Below are positions 1-10,030 of a DNA stretch of 64,000 nucleotides, in pieces. Origin of the DNA: Opitutaceae bacterium (GTDB lineage: Bacteria > Verrucomicrobiota > Verrucomicrobiia > Opitutales > Opitutaceae); NCBI GenBank assembly GCA_027485815.1, contig JAIXQE010000207.1, positions 1 through 64,000 on the forward strand. The letters are read 5' to 3'. How positions within the stretch are numbered: position 1 is the first letter of the stretch; every line of letters starts with the position of its first letter. The notes under the pieces are model-generated. The model saw nothing but the letters and a program-made list of their open reading frames with translations, made no database searches and was not told the DNA's origin. Made by a program: the position numbers and the translations under genes.

Positions 1-206
1 CCCGGGCTGTTCACGTAGAGGTGGATGTCGGCCTTGGGGTCCTCGTTGGCGAGGAAGAGCAACTGCGCGACGATGAGGTTCGCGACGTCGTCGTTCACAG
101 GCCCGCCGAGAAAGATGATGCGATCCTTCAGCAGGCGGGAATAAATATCCATCGACCGCTCTCCGCGGCCGGTGTTTTCCAGGACGATGGGGACGTAATA
201 GCTCAC
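1..206 (-). CDS. clpP: ATP-dependent Clp protease proteolytic subunit ClpP (partial, N-terminal part; runs off window start)
   Basis: Reverse-strand translation [69 protein letters not shown] matches the ClpP N-terminus; GTG start at 206; directly downstream of tig. Confidence 0.88.
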   Translation of the reverse strand, partial: MSYYVPIVLENTGRGERSMDIYSRLLKDRIIFLGGPVNDDVANLIVAQLLFLANEDPKADIHLYVNSP

Positions 207-222
207 AGGGAGGACGGGAGCC

Positions 223-1545
223 TCAGGAGGCAGGCGCCGCGACGCTAACCTTGGCCTTGGAGACGACGAAATCAACCGCCTTGTCAAAGATGATGGATTG
301 CTGGACCGAGCGGAGCTGGGCCCGGTCGGCACCCAAGGCCTGCGCCAGCTTGTCCGGCTTCTGCTGGGTGCGCACCGCCTCGCGATAGATGAAGTTGTTC
401 AGGTCCTCGTTGGTGACCTCGAGCTTCTCCTGCTCCGCGATCCGTCCGAGGATGAATTGCAGCTTCACCCGGTTGGTGGCCGCCTGACGGGCGCCCTGGA
501 AGAGCTCCTTCTTGTCCTTCTCGAACTGTTCCGCGGCCACCCCGCGGCGCATGTTTTCCTCGATGAACTGACGCAGCAGGCCCTGGGTCTCGGTGTCCAC
601 CAGCGACTCCGGCACCTGGAAATCCACCGCCGCGGCCAGCTTTTCCGTGACTTGGCGCCGCTGGGCCTGACGGTTCTCGTAGTCCTTCTGGAGCTTGAGG
701 TTGGCGCGGATCTTTGCCTCAAGGCCCGTGAGATCGTCCACCTGCTGCGCCTTGAAGAAGGCCTCGTCGAGGGTCGGAAGGATGCGCTCGCGCACCTCCT
801 GGACCTCCACCGCGTAGGCGACGGTCTTGCCGGCCAAGGCCGGCACGGGGGCGAAATCCGCGGGGAACGTCACGTTCACCGAGCGCTTTCCGCCCGCCTC
901 CAGGCCGGCGAGTTGCCGGCCGAGGCCGGGGATCACGCCATCGTGCTCGCCCTCGACCTCCTCCCAGGTCTGGGGGGCTTGGGCGTAAAGCTGCTTGTCG
1001 CCCGCCAGCTCGGTGATCGGCTGGCCGTCGATCGTGCCGGCGTAGGAGAGCTTGACGTAGTCGCCCTTGGCGGCGGGACGCGCGGCCGGCTTGAAGTCGG
1101 CCCGTTCCGCGCGCAGCCCCTCGATCACCTGCGCCACCTCGGCGTCGGAGACCTCGGTGGGCTTCACCTCGGTGGGCAGTTCCGCGTAGGCGGGCAGGTC
1201 GAATTCGGGACGCACGTCGACGGTGAGCGTGATGGTCGCGGCGGTGCCAGCCTTGATCTCCCCCTCCTCCACCTTGACCACGTTCACGACCTCCAGCTTT
1301 TGCTGCTCCTGGGCGGCCTCGTAGGCCTTGGCGACCACCTTCTGCTTCAGCTCGGCGGCCACCTCCTTGCCGAAGCGCGCGAGCACCATCGCGGCCGGCG
1401 CCTTGCCGGGACGGAAGCCCGGAATCCGCGCCAGCTGCGAGATCTCGCGCACCACCGCGGCGAGCTCGGCGTCGACCTCCGCCGCATCGAGCGCGACGAC
1501 CAGGGATTTGCGGGTGGCGGTGAGGGAGTTGAGTTGGACGTTCAC
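223..1545 (-). CDS. tig: Trigger factor, ribosome-associated chaperone/PPIase
   Basis: 440 aa; N-terminal ribosome-binding region ([10 protein letters not shown]), FKBP-like middle domain; tig-clpP order. Confidence 0.96.
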   Translation of the reverse strand: MNVQLNSLTATRKSLVVALDAAEVDAELAAVVREISQLARIPGFRPGKAPAAMVLARFGKEVAAELKQKVVAKAYEAAQEQQKLEVVNVVKVEEGEIKAGTAATITLTVDVRPEFDLPAYAELPTEVKPTEVSDAEVAQVIEGLRAERADFKPAARPAAKGDYVKLSYAGTIDGQPITELAGDKQLYAQAPQTWEEVEGEHDGVIPGLGRQLAGLEAGGKRSVNVTFPADFAPVPALAGKTVAYAVEVQEVRERILPTLDEAFFKAQQVDDLTGLEAKIRANLKLQKDYENRQAQRRQVTEKLAAAVDFQVPESLVDTETQGLLRQFIEENMRRGVAAEQFEKDKKELFQGARQAATNRVKLQFILGRIAEQEKLEVTNEDLNNFIYREAVRTQQKPDKLAQALGADRAQLRSVQQSIIFDKAVDFVVSKAKVSVAAPAS

Positions 1546-1665
1546 GGCAAGGGCGGGCGTTGGAGGAAGGTAAAGGGTCGCACCGTAGGCCGCCCCTTCC
1601 CTCGGTCAATGCCGATTCTTGCCGGCGGCGCCCCCGCGCAACGCGCCGCTCCGGGGCGCGCTGCC

Positions 1666-2751
1666 CTAGCGGGCCGCCCGCACGAGCAGCGTGGTGACGT
1701 TGCGCTCGCCCTCCCGCGCGTACCGGATCTCCTCGGTGCGGCCGCGGATCAGCCGGAACGCGAGGTCGTCCGCCGCCCCACCCGCCGCGAGCACGTCCAC
1801 CGGGGCGCCGCGGGCGGAGCAGACCAGCTCGACCCGCGCATCGCGCTCGGCGTAGGCCAACTCGAGCCGGACATCCACGCGGGATGGCTGCAGCGCGAGC
1901 AATTCCTCGACAAGGGAGAGCAGGTCCGCGGTGGTGCGGGGCGGCAGGACATGCCGCGCGCCGAAGCGCTCGATCTCCGCGTTCAGGGCGTAGAGGTCGT
2001 ACGCGTCGTCCGTGATTTGGAGGGTGAGGCGCCGGATCCGGCGGATGAAGGCCTGGGTCAGCGGCCGGCGCGGTTGCCCGAAGATGACCGCCGGGGGCCC
2101 CTCCTCGTGGATCTCGCCGCCGTCCATGTAGAAAACCCGCGTGGAGATGGCTTCGGCGAAGGCCATCTCGTGCGTGACGATGACCATCGTCATGCCGTCG
2201 CGGGCGAGGTTGCGGATGACCGCGAGGACCTCGCTGACCATCGTCGGGTCGAGGGCCGAGGTGGGTTCGTCGAAGAGGATGATCTCCGGGTCCATCGCGA
2301 GGCAGCGGGCGATCGCGACCCGCTGCTTCTGGCCGCCGGAAAGCTGGTCGGGATAGGCGTCCGCCTTATGGGCGAGGCCGACGAGCGCGAGCAGTTCGCG
2401 CGCGCGGGCGGCGGCCGACGCGGGCTCGCGGCCGAGCAGCCGCACCGGTCCGAGGGTGATGTTACCGAGGACCGTCAGGTGCGCGTAGAGGTTGAAATGC
2501 TGGAACACCATCCCCATCCGGCGGCGCAGCGCCGGCACGTCCGTGGCAGGGTCCAGCAGGCGCTGATCCCCGATCAGGATCTCGCCGGCGGTCGGGCGCT
2601 CCAGCAGGTTCAGGCACCGCAGGAACACGCTCTTGCCCGTTCCCGAGGGCCCGATCAGCGAGATGACCTCCCCCTTGCGGATCTCGCAATCGACGCCCTT
2701 GAGGACCTCGAGGTCGCCGAAGCGCTTGCGCAAGCCCCGGACCGTGATCAC
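1666..2751 (-). CDS. Amino-acid (polar) ABC transporter ATP-binding protein with an extra ~120 aa C-terminal domain
   Basis: Walker [17 protein letters not shown] signature, Walker [16 protein letters not shown] start at 2751 overlaps the upstream gene's TGA (GTGA). Confidence 0.92.
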   Translation of the reverse strand: MITVRGLRKRFGDLEVLKGVDCEIRKGEVISLIGPSGTGKSVFLRCLNLLERPTAGEILIGDQRLLDPATDVPALRRRMGMVFQHFNLYAHLTVLGNITLGPVRLLGREPASAAARARELLALVGLAHKADAYPDQLSGGQKQRVAIARCLAMDPEIILFDEPTSALDPTMVSEVLAVIRNLARDGMTMVIVTHEMAFAEAISTRVFYMDGGEIHEEGPPAVIFGQPRRPLTQAFIRRIRRLTLQITDDAYDLYALNAEIERFGARHVLPPRTTADLLSLVEELLALQPSRVDVRLELAYAERDARVELVCSARGAPVDVLAAGGAADDLAFRLIRGRTEEIRYAREGERNVTTLLVRAAR

Positions 2752-4283
2752 GGGGCCACCCCCGTTCCCTGCCGCTGGTGCGGCGGCGTCACCCGCAGCT
2801 CGATCCGCTCCAGCGCCCAGGCGATCAGCCACGCGAGCACCAGGTAGATGGCGGCCGTGACCAGCAGCGGGATGAACGCATCGAAGGTCCGCGAACGGAT
2901 GATGTCGCCGGCCTTGGTGATGTCCTGCACCGCGATGTAGCCGACCACAGAGGTCATCTTGAAGAGGGAGATCACCTCGCCCTTATACACCGGAAGGACC
3001 TGACGCAGGGCCTGCGGCAGCACGATCAGGCGGAAGGCCTGCGCGCGGGTGAAGCCCCCGGCCACGCCCGCCTCCAACTGCCCGCGATCGACGCTCTGGA
3101 TCGCGGAGCGCAGCATCTCCGCGATGTACGCCGCCGCGTTGAGGCCGAACGCGACGGCCGCAACCAAGATCGGGCTCACGTGGAAGGACGCGAACACGAC
3201 GTAGTAGATGATCATCAGGACCACCAGCACCGGCACCCCGCGCAGGCACCAGATGTAGATCGCCGCCGCCCGCCGCAGCAGCGGCCGCGAGGACATGCGG
3301 CCCGCGCAGACCACACCGCCGAAGACGGTGCCGAAGAGCGTCGCCAGGACCGAGATCACGCACGTCACGAACAGTCCCTCCAAAATCAGGCGGTACCGTC
3401 CCTCCTCGACCAGGTTGGCGCGGATGCGCTGCCCCAGCGGCAGAGCGGCCTGCGCCGCGGGCGTGGCGGCCGCCGGCGCCGAGGCCCCCTCGACCCGGTC
3501 CTGCCGCGTGACCACGCAGGCCACGAAGGCGATGAGTTCGTCCGAGAACGCGACCCGCTTGCGGCGTTCCTCGGTCATCACCAGCAGGCAGGCGATCCCC
3601 TCGATGCGGCCGCTGGCGAGCGCGGCGATCTGCCCCGAGACGTCAAGGTCGACCAGTTCCAGGGGTCGGCCGAGGCTGGCCGCAAAGCGTTCCGCGAGCT
3701 CCACCTCGAAGCCGGTGAAGGCCCCGTTGCGCACCCCCGTCCACGGCAGGCCCTTGGACGCGGTGATGCCCAGCCGCAACACGGGGCCCTGCCCCCGGGG
3801 CGGCAGCTGCGGCAGGTCCCGCGCGCCATCCTTGAACCATCGTTCCCGCATCGCGTCGTAAACGCCGGTCTCGCGCAGATGGCGGAGGAACGCGTTGTAC
3901 GCCGGCCGCAGCGTGGCGTCGTCCGGGCGGAAGGCGGCGCCCATCGGGCTGCGGTAGGCCTCCGGCACGAGGATCGCGAGGTTCGGCGTGGTTCGGAAGA
4001 TCTCGCGGACCGACTCGAGGGCGAGGAAGGCGACATCGGCCTTGCCGGTGGACACCGCCAGCACCACGTCGGGCGTGGCCTTGAACTGCAGCACCTGCGC
4101 CTGGGGATAGCGCCGCGCCACGTGCTCGTCGTGCGAAGATCCGGCCACCAGCGCGATGCGGGCACGGGAGAGGTCATCGAGCCCCCGCAGTGGCGCGGGT
4201 TCCGCGGCGACCAGGATCGAGGCGGCCAGCAGGCCCACCGCGAGCAGGCGGGCGGCGAGGCGGAAGGGACGCAACGACGGCAC
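2748..4283 (-). CDS. Fused periplasmic solute-binding domain + amino-acid ABC transporter permease
   Basis: Signal peptide, SBP_bac_3-like segments, then a HisM/GlnP-like permease ([48 protein letters not shown]). Confidence 0.9.
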   Translation of the reverse strand: MPSLRPFRLAARLLAVGLLAASILVAAEPAPLRGLDDLSRARIALVAGSSHDEHVARRYPQAQVLQFKATPDVVLAVSTGKADVAFLALESVREIFRTTPNLAILVPEAYRSPMGAAFRPDDATLRPAYNAFLRHLRETGVYDAMRERWFKDGARDLPQLPPRGQGPVLRLGITASKGLPWTGVRNGAFTGFEVELAERFAASLGRPLELVDLDVSGQIAALASGRIEGIACLLVMTEERRKRVAFSDELIAFVACVVTRQDRVEGASAPAAATPAAQAALPLGQRIRANLVEEGRYRLILEGLFVTCVISVLATLFGTVFGGVVCAGRMSSRPLLRRAAAIYIWCLRGVPVLVVLMIIYYVVFASFHVSPILVAAVAFGLNAAAYIAEMLRSAIQSVDRGQLEAGVAGGFTRAQAFRLIVLPQALRQVLPVYKGEVISLFKMTSVVGYIAVQDITKAGDIIRSRTFDAFIPLLVTAAIYLVLAWLIAWALERIELRVTPPHQRQGTGVAP

Positions 4284-4372
4284 GGACCCTTCTCGCGACG
4301 GGCCTCGGCGGGGTCAAGTCGACGGAAAAACCTTGGGCTCCTGCACGCTCCGCCTTTCGCTCCCGCGTCCCG

Positions 4373-5749
4373 ATGCACCCCGCCGAACGACGTCCGCCTG
4401 ACGCGCTGCTGATCCTGTTTGCCGTGCTCGCGCTGGCCGTCGCGCTGACGTGGCTCGTGCCCGCCGGGGAGTTCCGCCGCGAGCAGGCGAACGGCCGGCA
4501 GGTGGTCGTCGCCGGGTCCTACCAGGAGGTCGCGGCGGCCCCGGCCCCGTGGCATCGTCTCTTCACCGCCCCGGTGGCCGGTTTCGCGGACCGGGACACG
4601 GCGCGCATCATCGCCTTCATCCTGCTGATCGGCGGCGCGTTCGGGGTGGTGGAGGCCACGGGCGCGGTCGCCGCGGGCATTGGCGCGCTGGCCCGCGGCG
4701 CGGACCGGCATCCGGCCCGGCGGCGCTGGCTGGTGGCCGCGCTGATGCTCGCCTTCTCGGTCGGGGGCAACACCTTCGGGATGAGCGAGGAGGTGCTCGT
4801 GTTCGTGCTCCTGACCCTCGGCCTCGCGCGGCGGATGGGCTGGGATCCGCTGACCGGGGTCGCGATCCCCTTCCTCGGCGCGGGTGTCGGCTTCGCCGGC
4901 GCGGCCTTCAACCCGTTCACGGTGGGGATCGCCCAGGGATTGAGCGGGCTGCCGTTGTTCAGCGGCTGGGCGTTCCGGATGACCATGTGGGCGGCGCTGA
5001 CGGCGATCACGATCCTCTACGTGCTGCGCCACATTGCGCGTCTGGAGGCGGCCCGCACCGCGGGTACCTGGAGCGCGCCGGACGGCGGGGCCGAGCCGCC
5101 GGCGCTGGATGGAGGGCGACGCGCCGTGCTCGCGTGGTTCGGACTTGGGATTGGGACGCTGGTCCTGGGGGTCGCGCGCTGGGACTGGTACATCGACGAA
5201 CTCGCGGGGCTGTTTCTCGGGCTCGCCTTGGGCGCCGCCTTGCTCGGGCGGATCCGGCCGAACCAGGCCGCCACCGCCTTCGGCGAAGGGGCTCGCGCGA
5301 TGGTGATGCCCGCCCTCTTCGTGGCGCTGAGCAAGGCGGTGCTGGTCGTCCTGCAGGAAGGGCGCGTGATCGACACCCTGCTCCAGCACGCAAGCGCTGG
5401 CCTCGGCGGGCTGCCCCCCGCGGTCTCCGCTCAGGGGATGTTCGCGGTCCAGTTCGGGATCAACTTCCTCGTCCCGAGCGGCAGCGGCCAAGCGGCCCTC
5501 ACGATGCCGATCATGGCGCCCCTCGCGGACCTGCTCGGCATCCCGCGCCAGGCCGCGGTGATCGCCTTCCAGCTCGGCGACGGGCTGTGCAACTTCGTGA
5601 TCCCGACCAGTGGCGTGACGATGGGCATCCTCGCGATCGCGGGGATCCCCTTCGGCGCTTGGCTGCGCTGGGTGGCCGGTCTGATGCTTTGGCTGGTGGG
5701 AGTGGGCGCGGTCTTCCTCCTCCTCGCCACCACCGTGGTCCGCTGGTAA
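4373..5749 (+). CDS. YfcC-family / C4-dicarboxylate-carrier-like integral membrane transporter
   Basis: Multiple hydrophobic helices; TWLVPAGEF, FNPFTVGIAQGLSGLPLFSGWAFR and NFLVPSGSGQAALTMPIMAPLADLLG motifs of the YfcC family. Confidence 0.82.
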   Translation: MHPAERRPPDALLILFAVLALAVALTWLVPAGEFRREQANGRQVVVAGSYQEVAAAPAPWHRLFTAPVAGFADRDTARIIAFILLIGGAFGVVEATGAVAAGIGALARGADRHPARRRWLVAALMLAFSVGGNTFGMSEEVLVFVLLTLGLARRMGWDPLTGVAIPFLGAGVGFAGAAFNPFTVGIAQGLSGLPLFSGWAFRMTMWAALTAITILYVLRHIARLEAARTAGTWSAPDGGAEPPALDGGRRAVLAWFGLGIGTLVLGVARWDWYIDELAGLFLGLALGAALLGRIRPNQAATAFGEGARAMVMPALFVALSKAVLVVLQEGRVIDTLLQHASAGLGGLPPAVSAQGMFAVQFGINFLVPSGSGQAALTMPIMAPLADLLGIPRQAAVIAFQLGDGLCNFVIPTSGVTMGILAIAGIPFGAWLRWVAGLMLWLVGVGAVFLLLATTVVRW

Positions 5750-5770
5750 GTCCCGTCGTTCGCGGCGGGA

Positions 5771-6779
5771 TCAGGAGTCCAGAGAAGGCAGGGCGGCGAT
5801 CACCGCTTCGCGCGCCGGTGCAAACGCCGAGGGCAGCATCAGACCCGAACCGAGGGTTTCCGGCGTTTCGTCCACCAGAAAGCCGGGACCGTCCGTCGCA
5901 AGTTCCAGGAGGATCCCACCCGGCTCGCGAAAGTACACGGACTGGAAGTACGTCCGGTCGATCAGGGGCGAAGGCCCAGCCCCGGCCGCCAGCAGGCGCG
6001 CGCGGAGCGTCTCGGAGGCGCTGATATCCGCGGTGCGCAAAGCGAGATGATGCACCGTCCCGGTGCCCGGCCGGCCGGATTCCGCGGAGGCGTCCTCCAC
6101 CAGATCCAACCAGAAGCCGGGTCGTCCTGCGTCGGCGATCCACCGGCTTCGGCCCGCCTCGGTCGCCTCCTCCCGCCAGCCCAGGAGTTCGCGGAGCACC
6201 CGCCGCGTCCGCCCGGAGGCGCGCACGCGGATTTCGGCGCCGGCCATGCCGCGAAGCTGATGCGGCGGCGGAACATCGGTGCCCGTCCAACCCGGCCGCG
6301 GATCCTCTCGACAGGCTAGGATTTCGAGCGGCATCCCATCCGGATCCACGGTGCTCAGCAGCGACTCCCCAAACCGGAGGCGCGGCTCCGCCGGGTATCC
6401 CGCCGACCGGAGTCGCTCCGCCCAGAATTCCAGACTGCCACGGGGAGCGGAAAGTTGGATGCCCGCCACCTGGCCCACCCCCACCCGACCCCGCGCGGCG
6501 CCGGGCCAATGGAAAAAAGTCAGCAGCGTGCCCGGTGTCCCGGTCGCGTCCCCGTAGTACAGGTGGTACGCGGAAGGATCGTCGAAATTCACGGTGCGCT
6601 TCACCAGACGCAGGCCGAGCACGCGCGTGTAGAAGGCGACATTGGCCCGCGGATCGGCGGTGACGGCGGTGAGGTGATGCAGGCCGGCGGCGACAACTTC
6701 CTTTTTTTTTTTCCTGTGACGAACCCCGGCGAGTGCAATTCCCCGGTACGCAGCGACGGCTGACAATTGCTTCGACATC
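5771..6779 (-). CDS. Ring-cleaving dioxygenase / glyoxalase-family (VOC) protein; start uncertain
   Basis: LHHLTAVTADPRANVAFYTRVLGLRLVKRTVNFDDPSAYHLYYGD, two VOC repeats, GTVHHLALRT; 5' end crosses an A11 tract. Confidence 0.78.
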
Positions 6780-6828
6780 AGTCCAACCGCACCAGCACCC
6801 TCGTCACACACCTGTAACAAACCCGCCC

Positions 6829-9800
6829 ATGAAGCTGCCACTCCTCTCCCTCCTGGCGCTCGCCGCGCTCGGCACCACCCCTGGACTTCTCGCGCAGGCC
6901 GTCCCCGCCGCCCCGCCGACCGCCGCGACGGGCGGGACCGTCAAGCTGGAGGCGTTCACCGTCACCGGTTCGAACTTCAAGCGGCTCGACCAGGAGAAGG
7001 TGCTGCCGGTGACCGTCTTCAATCTCGACGCGATGGAGGCCCGCAACGCGCTGACCCCGGTCGAGATGCTCACGGCGCTCCCGCAGATCACCAATCTGCC
7101 GCTCAACGAGAGCCAGAACGGCGGGGCCAATGCGCGCGGCGACAACGCGAACGTGAACCTCCGCGGCATCGGCGCGGGCAGCACCCTCGTCCTGCTCAAC
7201 GGGCGGCGCATCGCGCCTCATCCGATCACCTCCAACGACGGCGGCGTGCCGGCCTTCTATGCCAACGTGAACCAGCTGCCTACCCAGGGCATCGAGCGGA
7301 TCGACGTCCTCCGCGACGGCGCCTCCTCGATCTACGGTTCGGACGCGGTGGCGGGCGTGATCAACTACATCACGCGGCGGGACTTCCGCGGCACGGAGTT
7401 CCGGTTGCGCCTTGGCGCGCCCGAGCGCGGCGGTGGCGAGAGCGTGCAGGGCACCCTCACCTACGGTCGTGACTTCGCCGCCGGCCGCGGCCGCCTGCTG
7501 GCGACCTTCGATCACTTCCAGCGCGAGGAAATCGGATACTCCGAGCGCAGCTACACCCGCGATTCGAACCACTCCGCGCAGGCGCCCGCGGGCTTCAATG
7601 CCATCGGCGGCTCGTTCGATGGCCGCTCCGCGGTGAGCATCTACCCTTCCTTCCGCATCGGCACGGGCACCACCGCGAATTTCTTCCGCCCGATCAACGG
7701 CGCCCTGACCCTGACGACCTCCTCGCCGACGGCCAGCGTCGCGGCCCGCGCCGCCAGCCCCGAGTTCTTCACCAACATCAACGCGTACCAGAACACGGGC
7801 CACAACCAGTCGAACCGCCAGAATTTCTTCACCGGGCTGGAGTACGACCTGAATGACCGGGTGACCGCCTTCGCGGACTTCTCGTTCTACCACGCGCAGG
7901 CGAAGATCCGCCGGCAACCGGTGCAGCTCAACGCCCCCGGCTCCGACCAGTTCGCGCCGATGAGCGTCGACAACCCCTTCAATCCGTACGGCAGCCGCTT
8001 CTACCACCCGGCCGGCGCGCCCAACGCCGATGGCACGCCCCGCCTCACCGGCAACCCGCAGCAGATCGTGATGGTCTCGGTCCTGCTGCGGGACGTCGGC
8101 CCGGAACTCATCGAGGTCAATTCCGGCGTCTACCGCGGGGTCGCCGGACTGCGCGGACGGTTCCTCGACGGCTGGACCTGGGAAGCCGCCGCCCTCCACA
8201 CGCGCGCCTACACCGCGGACGTTTCCCGCAACGCGGCGCGCGAGTCCCTGTTCCAGCGCGCCCTGCTGCGCACCGACGCCTCCGCCTTCAACCCGTTCGG
8301 GGCCACGTTCCGCGTCGCGGGCAACGCGGTCGTCTACGATCGGCCCTACACCAACCCGGCGGCCGTCCTCGACACCTTCGTGCAGCAGTGGCGCCACGAC
8401 GGGTTCAGCGCCCTGACGAGCGCTGATGCGCGGGTGAGCGGCCCCCTCTTCCGCTTCTGGGGCAACACCGTTTCGTTCGCGGCCGGCGCGGAGTACCGCC
8501 GCGAGCAGTACCTCGACCTGCGCCCGGCCTACGTCAGCAGCAACCCGCCGGGCTCGGGCCTGAACGAGAACGACAACGATTACCTCGTGGCCTCCTACGC
8601 GCCGGACTCGACCGGTAACCGCGGGGTTTCCAGCGCCTACGCCGAGGCCGTGATCCCGCTCCTCGCGCCGCGGCATCGGCTGCCGCTGCTGCACTCCCTC
8701 GAGCTTACCGGCTCGGCCCGCCACGAGCGCTACAGCGACTTCGGCAACACCACGCGGCCGAAGGTGGGCGTCAATTGGAAGCCCACGGCCAGCGTGATGG
8801 TGCGCGCCTCCTATAACGAGGGCTTCGCCGCCCCCAACCTGCCCACCCTCTACGCGCCCACCCGCTTCATCGTCGACAGCGCCCCGGGCCAGACCGACGT
8901 CTACCGCAACCAGACGGTCGGCAACGCGACCTACATCATGCGCCGTTACTCGACGGGCAACCTCGACCTCAAGCCGGTGGAATCCGAGGGCAAGAGCGCG
9001 GGGATCGTGGTGGAGGTCCCGGGAATCAAGGGCCTGACGCTGACCGCGGACTATTGGCAGATCGATCAGACCAACATCATCGGCAGCTACACCGACGCCC
9101 AGCTGTTCAACAGCGACGCGTCCAAGCTGAACGCCTACACCCAGTCGCAACTCGCAGCCGGCCGCACGCTCGCCCAGATCGACCTCGGCTCCGGAACCGC
9201 CGCCTACAAGGGCGACCCGGCGATTGTGCGCACGGCTCCGACCGCCGCGGACGTCGCCGCCTTCGCCGCCTACAACGCGGGCAAGCCGCCGGCCCAGCAG
9301 GCCGCGGTCGTCGGCAACATCCTGTCCCGCAGCATCCGATTCCAGAACCTCGCCCAGTCCTATGCCAGCGGCGTGGACCTGAGCCTCGCTTACCAGGTCC
9401 CCGGGGATCGCTTCGGCAAGTTCACCGTCGCCGCCGACTGGTCCTACCTCGCCCAGAACTACCAGCGGCGCGAGGTCCCGGGCGGAACGCCGGAGTTCAT
9501 CGAGCGCATGGAGGTCGACGGCAATACCCGCTGGCGCGGCACCACCGGCGTGACGTGGCGGCAGGGGGCGTGGACCGGCGGCCTGAGCGGGTACTACATC
9601 GGGCGCTTCGCCGACTCGGCGACCACCACGGCGGCGACCTACACCGGCCTCGGGGAACCCCGCTACATCGCCAAGCAATTCGACAGCGGTCGCTTCCTCT
9701 ACCGCTACGTGGTGGGCGAGGTCATCACGTACAACGCCTTCGCCGGCTACCGCTTCGGCCGCGAAGCCAACCGCTGGGTGCGCAGCACCAACGTCCGCCT

Positions 9801-9927
9801 CGGGGTGGTGAACCTGCTCGATCGCGACCCGCCCCTGACGTCCGGCGCCCTCGGCTACTCCCCGTCCGTCCACGGCACCCTATTCCCGGGCCGTACCTGG
9901 ACGCTGGAGCTGTCCCGCCGCTTCTGA
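6829..9927 (+). CDS. TonB-dependent outer-membrane receptor
   Basis: Signal peptide, plug domain (LEAFTVTGSNFKR..., RIDVLRDGASSIYGSDAVAGVINYITRR), beta-barrel ending in aromatic F (RTWTLELSRRF). Confidence 0.93.
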   Translation: MKLPLLSLLALAALGTTPGLLAQAVPAAPPTAATGGTVKLEAFTVTGSNFKRLDQEKVLPVTVFNLDAMEARNALTPVEMLTALPQITNLPLNESQNGGANARGDNANVNLRGIGAGSTLVLLNGRRIAPHPITSNDGGVPAFYANVNQLPTQGIERIDVLRDGASSIYGSDAVAGVINYITRRDFRGTEFRLRLGAPERGGGESVQGTLTYGRDFAAGRGRLLATFDHFQREEIGYSERSYTRDSNHSAQAPAGFNAIGGSFDGRSAVSIYPSFRIGTGTTANFFRPINGALTLTTSSPTASVAARAASPEFFTNINAYQNTGHNQSNRQNFFTGLEYDLNDRVTAFADFSFYHAQAKIRRQPVQLNAPGSDQFAPMSVDNPFNPYGSRFYHPAGAPNADGTPRLTGNPQQIVMVSVLLRDVGPELIEVNSGVYRGVAGLRGRFLDGWTWEAAALHTRAYTADVSRNAARESLFQRALLRTDASAFNPFGATFRVAGNAVVYDRPYTNPAAVLDTFVQQWRHDGFSALTSADARVSGPLFRFWGNTVSFAAGAEYRREQYLDLRPAYVSSNPPGSGLNENDNDYLVASYAPDSTGNRGVSSAYAEAVIPLLAPRHRLPLLHSLELTGSARHERYSDFGNTTRPKVGVNWKPTASVMVRASYNEGFAAPNLPTLYAPTRFIVDSAPGQTDVYRNQTVGNATYIMRRYSTGNLDLKPVESEGKSAGIVVEVPGIKGLTLTADYWQIDQTNIIGSYTDAQLFNSDASKLNAYTQSQLAAGRTLAQIDLGSGTAAYKGDPAIVRTAPTAADVAAFAAYNAGKPPAQQAAVVGNILSRSIRFQNLAQSYASGVDLSLAYQVPGDRFGKFTVAADWSYLAQNYQRREVPGGTPEFIERMEVDGNTRWRGTTGVTWRQGAWTGGLSGYYIGRFADSATTTAATYTGLGEPRYIAKQFDSGRFLYRYVVGEVITYNAFAGYRFGREANRWVRSTNVRLGVVNLLDRDPPLTSGALGYSPSVHGTLFPGRTWTLELSRRF

Positions 9928-10030
9928 GGCGGAGCGACCGGGCGGCCGGCGATGAAGCCCGCCGGCGGGAGCGAGAACCCACCCCGGGCCTCCCGCTCCT
10001 GCCGGGCGCCCGGCGCGACCCTCGTCCGCC

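Noticed and set aside
298-2847. 849-aa plus-strand ORF opposite tig and the ABC ATPase
   Set aside because: Antisense shadow ORF from GC-rich codon usage; His/Leu/Arg/Gly/Val/Asp-rich low-complexity translation, while tig and the ABC ATPase are unambiguous on the other strand.
3578-5491. 637-aa minus-strand ORF spanning the SBP-permease and YfcC genes
   Set aside because: Runs antisense to YfcC and out of frame through the SBP-permease; no family motifs.
6778-9873. 1031-aa minus-strand ORF opposite the TonB receptor
   Set aside because: Shadow ORF; composition is not protein-like and the plus-strand TonB receptor has clear family motifs.
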